Shown here: piece by piece, positions 55,398-64,000 of the stretch
Layout of the letters: every line of letters starts with the position of its first letter
Numbering within the stretch: the stretch's first letter is position 1
Assembly: GCA_030867875.1 (NCBI GenBank)
Contig: JAOWCC010000936.1
Span: forward strand, 79,951,032 to 80,015,031
Length of the DNA: 64,000 bases
DNA from: Actinernus sp. WN-2022
Taxonomy: Eukaryota; Cnidaria; Anthozoa; Actiniaria; Actinernidae
Reading direction: 5' to 3'
Translations under genes and position numbers: made by a program
Notes under the pieces: generated by a model
What the model was told of the DNA's origin: nothing
Databases searched by the model: none
What the model saw: the letters and a program-made list of their open reading frames with translations, nothing else

Positions 55398-56740
55398 ATG
55401 CAGCATAATACACTACAAATACTGGACGATAAAAACTGTAAGGCAGTAAAATTGTTTTCTATGAATTTTATATATACGAAAGCGTTCGATGCAGTCAAAT
55501 ACAATATTCTTACTAGTGATAAACTAAACCATGGCCTCTCAACCCGTGTATTATCGAACCTGTACATTAACTTTATTACTGTAAGGAAACAAAGGGTAGT
55601 TTCATATGAGCAAAAGTTCGATTAATCTTAATCTACAGGAAGAGAACATTGTATTGCCGTGTAGTGCATCGAAATCCATTAAAAGCTCGAGGAATGGCGC
55701 CACTTTGACATTTAGGTTACACAAGTGCGAATGGAAATTTGTGAACACTTTAACATCTTTGTAAAGTGCTTCCAACCCTTTTGCAATTGTTATACCTATG
55801 AACCTTTGAAAGGTTTTGAGCACTTCTGCGAAGAAATAGTAGCCTGAATTTCAGCCGTCTCCTCTGGTTCGTTCCTCCCTCTCGACATGGGACCTACGAT
55901 TTTACGTCCATATCCGTGAAGAGGGGCTGTCCAAGCGAAATCCATTTTTCAGGGTGATTTTTAGACCATGAGGTACATTTTAGGGTGGGGAATTTTTCAC
56001 GTTTGTGATTTTTTAGGGTATTTTTCGAGATTTTCCGACGGTCATCCCTACCCTTTTTACCTTGAAGACTCCCCCCCCCTCTCCCCCCCCCCCCCCCCCC
56101 CCCGGGCGTGAAGGTCTAACCCATATTGTTTCAGAAATATCTCAGTAAGAATTTGCAAGGACCAAACAGACGAAGTAGTAGGACCGGATCTCCTCGGAGG
56201 GTCTTAATCAGTAAAATTGAATAAGTAATGATAGAATGATACAAATCAACCTTGCATCATTCTAATATATTGTTTCACAAAGACAGTACCTTCTACTGAG
56301 TTATTTTAAGACCGCGATCTCTCGCACAACAGACCGGAGTTAACCACTGAGCTAACCGGGAGGCGGTTAACTGACTTTGATCAGCCCCTATGGTTGTTTC
56401 AGGTCTCGTTAGAAATTCAGAGGTCAGAGTTCATAGAGTATTCTCTGTAAACCAAACATTTATTCGCAGAAATACTCAAAACCTTTCATAGGTATAAAAA
56501 CTGCAAAAGGGCCGGGTTAGAAGCACCTTGAAATTGCAGTTAGGAGACGTTCCTTCATTACTAAATATGCTGATGATTCTACACTGCTAGGGACAATTCT
56601 GAGCAAGTGGTTCAATCTTTTTTGCAATGGTCTAACACCAGTTTGATGACTAATAAAGAACTCAAATTCATGTTAGAAAGAAGGTTCACGCTGAAGTTTA
56701 CCCTGCTGGAGTCGATGCGTAAGCGTTGTCCAGTAATACA
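55398..56740 (+). pseudogene. Badly decayed LINE reverse transcriptase
   Basis: Recognisable islands only: TKAFDAVKYNILTSDKLNHG (55480-55560) corresponds to the RT AFD box, and YADDSTLLG (about 56565-56592) to the catalytic box, followed by FLQWSNTSLMTNKELKFM (56615-56670). The intervening DNA contains other repeats (a C run at 56088-56103 and a SINE piece). No functional product. Confidence 0.65.
56285..56365 (-). mobile_element. tRNA-derived SINE, copy 2 of 3, B box deleted
   Basis: The minus strand reads ggttagctcagtggttaact, then gcggtcttaaaataactcag and tagaaggtactgtc. The A box is intact; the B-box segment seen in the other copies is missing here. Confidence 0.7.
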
Positions 56741-56921
56741 TGTATACGTAGATGTAGATGCAATATCCGGTATCCCCCAATGTGATAAGGTTAATCAGTA
56801 TTCTTTGAGTTACATTTTAGTTGGATAATGGATTTAATGAAGCTTTCACCTCATAGACAAGAGTGTCCGCGGGGAGAGGGGGGGTGCTTGCTATCCAAGT
56901 TTGCGATTTCACTCTGACTTG

Positions 56922-59900
56922 CTATTTCGAGAGGATAAACTGTGGACAATAAAACACGCAAATCCAGTAATACAAATTAAACAGGGAAAATGCCAGAGGA
57001 AACAGCCTGCGAGACAGCTCGTCCACAGCGAGTATTGTCTCTTCACGGTACATTATATCTCTTAATCGATCCCAAACCCTATCCCGTCGGGGGAGCGACA
57101 CGTGAGCACTGAACTTCCGGGAGGACCTGTTTCGTTCCCTTGCACTTGAGCCATTCATTTCCTTGTGACACGCGCAATCTCTGTCGGTGGTGACTGTGAT
57201 TGGTAGACACCCGTTCTGTGTCGAAAGGTCCCTGTCATTTGAACCGTTTTCCTAATGGGAGAAGAAAACAATATGACGCTGGTACCTACAATTAACAATA
57301 CAGGGCAATAGAAGTGTCACGTCTTGTTTGCTTCGTTTGGATTGGTTGCTCTTGCTGTGTTTCTTGTATTACTTTTTACAACATCTTAAAACCCTCTGAA
57401 CATTATTATTTACTTTTATATGTAATCGACAGCACGACCGGCTAGCTCAGTTCACTCGCGAAAATTGTGTGCAGACTGGTGGCCATGCGGCGTCTCAGAC
57501 TACAGGGACGCGGCTCAGGCACCGTGCTCAAATTTTGGCACGAGCACTAACGAGAATCCGTGTTTACGGCACAGGTACCTCCCAGGCGCCGTGAACCCGG
57601 CCTAGCTAAGGCATGACCATATTTGGTACAACTGGCCTCGCTCTGATACCATTGTTACCAGACTTCTGACCGCGCAGGCATAACATATAAATAAGGTACA
57701 TAGAGATCTTTACCCTTTCAAACATCTTCCTCCTAAGTTCTCTCTTTCTTTTTGCATGTCGAAGCGTTCTGTTCGCGAGTATGAGAATGAATGAGTACTC
57801 CACGAGAGATGCGAACACGAACAGGAAGCAGGCGATGAGATACTTGTCGATCGCCTTGACGTAATTCACCTGAGATAAAAAGGATTACAGAACACAACAG
57901 TTAACAGTTGCAGCTATCTAAAACAAAGGTCGATCGAGTAGAAACTCCTCGATACATGAATTCCTATGGACTTGATGGTTGTGAAGTTCGCGATCAGTGA
58001 TATCGTTCTCTAGTAAGTAACAGTGCTTTACTGTCTACGCTCATCGGCTAGCTATCCTCATGTTACTGAATTGAACAGCAAAAGACCTTAGGGATGAACC
58101 ATTATTTTTTTGGAGGGGGGTTGAGAAACTTAGGCATGCGAACAATTACTGCCTCTGTGGAAACTATTTATTACATTTTATTTCGGCAAATTATTCCTGC
58201 AAACAATTTTGTTTTCATTTTTCTCATCGCCCTCCAAAACAATTATGGTGCGTCCCGTTATAAAATAAGCGTGTCACGACCCAACGTAACTATTACGTTA
58301 CTAACCGTGCGGAGTTAAAACAACACACATTTCAGGTTGAGCGTGACCAAGTGCAAACGCGTTGCTATTAATTGCACAACACAAAGAAATTCACCTTAGG
58401 CATTGCGTTATTAGACAGCGTTAATATCGTGACTTCAGTGAGGACTGACGTGACACCCAGAGTCACGCGAGCGGGTGACTGATCACGTGGTAGAAGGAAG
58501 GATATCCAGGATATTACCACAATCAGTGCACTCGGTCCGTAGATGTGGATGACGTAAAAACTGTACGTTCTTTCAAAGGTGAACGTCGCCATAACACCTG
58601 ACCAGTTTCCTAAAAGAGTCTACAATCAGTACTAGATTTCTTTTGATCCTATTTGAAAAAGGTCAACTGAGGTGTTTATTTATTTTGCGCAAATTAAGTG
58701 AATTCAAATGCACTTCGCAAGGGAGATATTGATCCCGAGGTGGGACTCCTTATATGGCACTGATGGGGATGGTCGTCGTTCCCTTTAGGGGTTAAAATGT
58801 GCAGTTTGGTACCAGTTCGGATGTTCAGTTTGAAACGTCCACAGTTGTGCGGTTAGTCGTGGTCCGTTGTAAGGTATTCAAAGTAAGATAAGAACTACTT
58901 GTCAGAAAATAAAATTATCGTTTAGTCGTCCGATCGTGTGTGAGCTCAATTGGTGAAATCCTGAGTGCTAACTAAACCCTCCCCCCTCAGTTCCAGTTTG
59001 GCTAGCCCGGGGTAATTAAATACTGCTGACTTGTTAAGCCAAGGGCTCAAACTTGCCCCACAATGCCATTCGGGAGAATTCTACGTACTGGTCGACGGTA
59101 GGTATGGCTGCTTCGGTAGGGTTTCCAATGAAATGTGCTCTAATTTTGGAGAAAAATGCCACTGTCAGAGAGCTTGAAGACATCATTAAGTCTGAGGATG
59201 GCTGAAAAGTACTTGGTTTGCTTTTAGTAGGTCTTGTGAGGGGATTTCACAGAGTTTTTCCGTTGTGTTTGTGATTTCAGACACAGGAAAAATTCTTCAA
59301 TGAAAGCCTTGAAATCCTGCAGTTGGCATTCTTTTACCCCTGCTCAACCTATTAGGATGTGTTTTTGTCACTTTAAAGCAACGGCTTGAGTGCAAATCAC
59401 CGCTCTTGGTTGTAGGAGCTACCCTACCGGAGTCCCAGAGGGGGGTCCCCCTTGTGATTTTTTTTGTTGATTACCCAGCATGCAATTGGAGGTGGGTACA
59501 GGAGAACGTGGTGGAGAGAAATGCAGTGTAAACATCGGCGTGGTTCACAGTCGCTTGGTGTGTTTTGTGCAAAAAAACCTACTGGTTGGAAAGATTAAAC
59601 AAGGTACTGTAACGACTGAGTGCTGATTTTGTGTTTGCTCTTGATTTCAAGTGCGAATGGAAAGGATGTTTTGAGCCGATTTTCAGCTCCTTAGAATTCG
59701 TGAAAATCGAAGAAACAAAAACGAACGCCAAAACAAATGAGCTTTTCTCCATAGTGAAAGAGTCAAGCGATCCCTGTTATAGCTTTGACTTTGAAGCCAT
59801 TCATCCCTTCACATAATATCGCAACATCGTCTTTCCGGCATGTCTAGATGTGATGCAATATTTTTTTCTCATATAGGTCTCAGGGGACCTATATTTACAG

Positions 59901-62900
59901 GCTCGGACCCGAAAGAGTTAATGATCACTTGGACTGGCTTCGTATCTTGAAGTTTCACAGTATAAATATGCGTAGAGAATGTGCACCAGTATCTGCTTGT
60001 GTCGTTTAAACAAAGCTATACTCATACCTTGTCTAGCAGACGAGTAATCTGTAGTACTGACCTGGTTTGGATTTTAATCGGCCCGTTCGGAAGCCCTACC
60101 GTGCATGCGCTAAATATGCGGGTCTGCGCATTTTTCGGCATCTGTTAACACTGATGATATATCAATAATCGGTTTAATTTAGTTCGATCTAACGTAGACC
60201 ATCTTTTTTCAGGTTTAGTTTGAATCATGCTCTAGCTATGACCCAGCGGTGTCAGAAACAAGATGAAACACCGCTGGGACACATGGCCGGCGGTTTCTAC
60301 CGATCGCAATCCGGACGAGCAGACGTCGTTGCCCCCATTACGTTTTGTCCGTTAATTGGTACTCGGACTTGCGTCTTTTCAGCGCTAACAACTTTTCAAA
60401 AGATGGAATAAGGTACCAAAACGATTTTAGTAATGCTGGTAAAAATACTTATTGGTGGTCTTCATCTTCACGAACCTCGAAATTGGTTTGCATTGACGAA
60501 ATTAAATAAAACATGCTACTGAGTCCTTGTAGAACTTCCAAAATTACAATTATAACATTAGAATATTTTCTAACGGAGCTGTGGGCCAATGAATGTATGA
60601 CAATTTTATCTAACTTTGTATGCAGCCACCATGGTGTCCCTCATGACGTCCATAAAACGGCGATACAAATAAAGCTTAATTCCTCACCAAAATAATTTGG
60701 GTGCAACTTTTAAGGATTTATCAAGTTTAATAAAAGAAATTGGCACAAGTACCATTTTTTATGCCTTTTGGAAAACACGTTGGGCCGGTTCTGTCATAAA
60801 ATTCAAAATTTGTTTACTCCGGACAAAACACCTTATCGACGTGAAATGTTCTGTGTAGACTTTCATTATCGATGTCTAGAATAAATACAAAGAACAGCTT
60901 TGTTGGACTTATAGTTTAGATTTTAGGTTTTTGATGACGTCACATGAAAACCAAGATTAACCGTCACCCAGCTAAATTCCTGAAGCCTGGTTCACACTAG
61001 CAACATCAGCATATAAGAACAAGCAACACACACAGACTCAGTAATGTAAGCCTGGTTCACACTAGCAACATCAGCATATAAGCACAAGCAACATACACAG
61101 ACTCAGTAATGTCTAAATGTAAGCCTGGTTCACACTAGCAACATCAGCATATAAGCACAAGCAACATACACAGACTCAGTAATGTAAGCCTGGTTCACAC
61201 TAGCAACATCAGCATATAAGCACAAGCAACATACACAGACTCAGGTAATGTAAGCCTGGTTCACACTAGCAACACAAGCATAATCACAAGCAACATACAC
61301 AGACTCAGGTAATGTAAGCCTGGTTCACACTAGCAACATCAGCATATAAGCACAAGCAACACACACAGACTCAGTAATGTAAGTCTAGTTCACACTAGCA
61401 ACATCAGCATATAAGCACAAGCAACATACACAGACTCAGTAATGTAAGCCTGGTTCACACTAGCAACATCAGCATATAAGCACAAGCAACACACACAGAC
61501 TCAGTAATGTAAGTCTAGTTCACACTAGCAACATCAGCATATAAGCACAAGCAACATACACAGACTCAGTAATGTAAGCCTGGTTCACACTAGCAACATC
61601 AGCATATAAGCACAAGCAACATACACAGACTCAGTAATGTAAGTCTAGTTCACACTAGCAACATCAGCATATAAGCACAAGCAACATACACAGACTCAGG
61701 TAATGTAAGCCTGGTTCACACTAGCAACATCAGCATATAAGCACAAGCAACATACACAGACTCAGTAATGTAAGTCTAGTTCACATGCACTAGCAACATC
61801 AGCATATAAGAACAAGCAACACACACAGACTCAGTAATGTAAGCCTGGTTCACACTAGCAACATCAGCACATAAGCACAAGCAACACACACAGACTCAGT
61901 AATGTAAGCCTGGTTCACACTGGCGACACAAGCATAAGCACAAGCAACACACACAGACTCAGTAATGTAAGCCTGGTTCACACTAGCAACATCAGCATAT
62001 AAGCACAAGCAACATACACAGACTCAGTAATGTAAGTCTAGTTCACATGCACTAGCAACATCAGCATATAAGAACAAGCAACACACACAGACTCAGTAAT
62101 GTAAGCCTGGTTCACACTAGCAACATCAGCACATAAGCACAAGCAACTCACACAGACTCAGTAATGTAAGCCTGGTTCACACTGGCGACACAAGCATAAG
62201 CACAAGCAACACACACAGACTCAGTAATGTAAGCCTGGTTCACACTAGCAACATCAGCATATAAGCACAAGCAACATACACAGACTCAGTAATGTAAGCC
62301 TGGTTCACACTAGCAACAGCAGCATATAGGCACAAGCAACATACACAGACTCAGTAATGTAAGTATAGTTCACATGCACTAGCAACATATCAGCATATAA
62401 GAACAAGCAACACACACAGACTCAGTAATGTAAGCCTGGTTCACACTAGCAACATCAGCATATAAGAACAAGCAACACACACAGACTCAGGTAATGTAAG
62501 CCTGGTTCACACTAGCGACATAAGCATAAGCACAAGCAACACACACAGACTCAGTAATGTAAGCCTGGTTCACACTAGCAACATCAGCATATAAGAACAA
62601 GCAACACACACAGACTCAGGTAATGTAAGCCTGGTTCACACTAGCGACATAAGCATAAGCACAAGCAACACACACAGACTCAGTAATGTAAGCCTGGTTC
62701 ACACTAGCAACATCAGCATATAAGAACAAGCAACACACACAGACTCAGTAATGTAAGCCTGGTTCACACTAGCAACATCAGCATATAAGCACAAGCAACA
62801 TACACAGACTCAGTAATGTAAGCCTGGTTTACACTAGCGACATCAGCATATAAGCACAAGCAACACACACAGACTCAGTAATGTAAGTCTAGTTCACACT

Positions 62901-63258
62901 AGCAACATCAGCATATAGGCACAAGCAACATACACAGACTCAGTAATGTAAGCCTGGTTTACACTAGCGACACAAGCATAAGCACAAGCAACAGACACAG
63001 ACTCAGTAATGTAAGCCCTGATCAATGCATTCACTGAGTCTGTGTATGTTGCTTGTACTTATGCTTGTGTCGCTAGTGTGAACCAGGCTTAGGACCTCTT
63101 AACTTACTAACCTACAACGTATTGAGTGTTTTCTCTCGACAACACCAGACTCGTGAGTTTGAACTGTGGAAGCATCTTCACGTCACTAGGTACAAACGCC
63201 ATACCGTCGCTAATCTGTTTCTCCCATTGATAATAGATGTGCTTGTCGCTATATCCAT
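56922..63258 (-). CDS. Cys-loop anion channel (GABA-A/glycine-receptor-like), 3' four exons
   Basis: Exons: 63112-63258, 58395-58609, 57714-57869, 56922-57251 (TAG). Phases agree; 282 codons including stop, gene continues beyond the right edge. The encoded part is the end of the ligand-binding domain (YYQWEKQISDG), pre-M1 and M1 (SFYVIHIYGPSALIVVISW), M2 (PARVTLGVTSVLTEVTIL), M2-M3 loop and M3 (MPKVNYVKAIDKYL, FLFVFASLVEYS), a basic M3-M4 loop with RHAKRKRELRRK, and M4 (LSRRLFPLAFSLFNLYYW). The PAR sequence before M2 and the conserved 9' Leu fit an anion-selective pentameric plasma-membrane channel. M2 carries a Glu at 11', unlike the usual Met/Thr. Ligand cannot be deduced. The exon-1 donor AG|GTTAGT was chosen because it alone joins in phase to GNWSGV. 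Confidence 0.92.
58960..59290 (+). repeat. Interspersed repeat, copy 2 of 2
   Basis: Diverged copy of 36150-36500; lies in the first receptor intron seen here. Confidence 0.55.
59291..60980. other. Receptor intron, no gene
   Basis: Contains a small hairpin at about 60244-60279 (cccagcggtgt/acaccgctggg). Short open frames at 59631, 60220 and 60513 have no homology or splice support. Confidence 0.45.
60983..63094. repeat. 65-bp satellite, about 31 copies, closed by an inverted copy
   Basis: The unit contains gtaagcctggttcacactag, caacatcagcatataagcac and aagcaacatacacagactca. Copies run head-to-tail from about 60983 to 63017 with few-base variants (aacatcagcatataag/gacacaagcataag; aacata/aacaca). 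At 63036-63094 one copy is inverted (actgagtctgtgtatgttgc ... gtgaaccaggctta). That last copy ends 18 bp before the receptor exon at 63112. The array resembles MITE-type termini amplified in tandem. Confidence 0.95.
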
Positions 63259-63344
63259 CTGAAATGACAGTAACTTATTGAAATGGGCAAGTTGGAATAG
63301 CGCAGCGTAGGATAGAATAAAACTGAATAAAATACGCTCTGTTA

Positions 63345-63500
63345 GTTCCTATAGCCCTCCATCTAATAAGCGCCCCCTCTCTAATAAATGCCCTCCTTTC
63401 AATTTTTTAAACATAATCGTCCTACTCCAATTAGCGCCCGTTCCCTTCGTATGCCATTAATCACCTATATTCTAATAAATGTCCCTGAAAATGTGTTTTA
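63345..63500. repeat. Degenerate aataagcgcccc/aataaatgccc repeats
   Basis: The word ctaataa(g/a)(c/t)g(c/t)cc occurs four or five times in 150 bp. Interspersed-repeat-like; upstream receptor intron. Confidence 0.5.
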
Positions 63501-63654
63501 TATACAACAGCTGTAACTGATCTGTTATAGTTAGCTTATATATTATAATAGCTGATATGTATAGCGATACTTTGTGTTGATAAACATTACAGTTTAGTAA
63601 AGTAAAGTCAAGTCCCCTTTATTTATAGAGGGTTTAAACTCGTTAACCGGCTAA

Positions 63655-63776
63655 CAGTTATCTAACACGTGGCCCTCTATTTACTTTAGTCCTACGGTTT
63701 TACGTCCTTATCCGAGAAGATGAGAAGGTCTAACTGTTTAATGTTCGATTATGTAAAGGCAGCACCAGTTCTACTG

Positions 63777-63807
<31 letters not shown>

Positions 63808-63853
63808 CCGGGGTTTGAACCCGAGACCGCCCGCTGAGCTAACCGGTAGTTAC
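63655..63853 (-). mobile_element. tRNA-derived SINE, copy 3 of 3, both Pol III boxes present
   Basis: The minus strand has an A box TAGCTCAGCGG (63831-63841) and a B box GGTTCAAACCC (63811-63821), then gggtcttaaaataactcagt, agaactggtgctgcc and cggataaggacgtaaaac. The best preserved of the three copies. Confidence 0.8.
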
Positions 63854-63894
63854 GACCACCATTGTGGCCCCGTTTGAATTGTCACTGAAACTCA

Positions 63895-64000
63895 GTAATT
63901 AAAAGCTCTCGTAAGCAACCACTCCCGTAAGCGACCGCGACCACGTTTGGGAATTACCAAGTGGTCTTTTCCTTTGTTTTTAAGCTCTCGTAAGCGGCTA
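63895..64000. repeat. ctctcgtaagc repeat at window edge
   Basis: agctctcgtaagcaaccact and ttaagctctcgtaagcggct bracket about 70 bp. Same word family as 38881-39080; continues past the edge. Confidence 0.55.

Noticed and set aside
57425..57600. tRNA-like gaccggctagctcag at 57436
   Set aside because: A-box-like word only; no B box or cloverleaf follows.
60983..63017. CRISPR-like array with 65-bp period
   Set aside because: The whole 65 bp is conserved between copies, so there are no unique spacers; a eukaryotic satellite.

Overview
The window reads as genomic DNA from an invertebrate animal, most likely an anthozoan cnidarian (a stony coral would fit). The evidence is: many short exons (39-330 nt) with GT-AG introns; three vertebrate-like orthologues; CR1/L2-type LINE fragments, a decayed Ty3-type LTR element, many small foldback/MITE elements and a tRNA-derived SINE family; and frequent tacatgta motifs. 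The taxon is inferred from general character, because no database search was possible. Nothing prokaryotic is present.

Four protein-coding genes can be assembled exon by exon with consistent splice phases. (1) Centriolin (CNTRL), minus strand, ten 5' exons at 708-12713 (567 codons); the gene runs off the left edge. (2) Medium-chain acyl-CoA dehydrogenase (ACADM), minus strand, 17 exons at 21028-41857, complete, 432 aa. (3) SNAPIN (BLOC-1/BORC subunit), plus strand, 4 exons at 43340-45978, complete, 122 aa, head-to-head with ACADM. (4) The C-terminal half of a Cys-loop ligand-gated anion channel (GABA-A/glycine-receptor-like), minus strand, 4 exons at 56922-63258; the ligand-binding exons lie beyond the right edge. 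The genes have unrelated roles (centrosome, mitochondrial beta-oxidation, lysosome/vesicle adaptor, ion channel) and show no operon-like logic.

Layout: 1-12.7 kb CNTRL with intronic MITEs and a CR1-type LINE; 12.7-21.0 kb intergenic, foldback elements and a broken LINE; 21.0-41.9 kb ACADM with a 1.1-kb CAGAC-type minisatellite, other tandem arrays, two LINE fragments and several MITEs; 41.9-43.3 kb ACADM/SNAPIN interval with a LINE tail; 43.3-46.6 kb SNAPIN; 47.0-51.0 kb Ty3-type element; 51-57 kb repeat-rich, LINE relics; 57-63.3 kb receptor, with a 65-bp satellite of about 31 copies; 63.3-64 kb SINE and other repeats.

The most unusual observation is that two independent minisatellites (66-bp in CNTRL, 50-bp in ACADM) are tandem duplications of an exon/intron junction, copying a 5' splice site. 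In CNTRL the unit is a multiple of three and open, so a second donor could add 22 residues in frame. In ACADM most copies lost three bases covering the donor AG|G. A third large array, in the receptor gene, also begins close to a splice donor.
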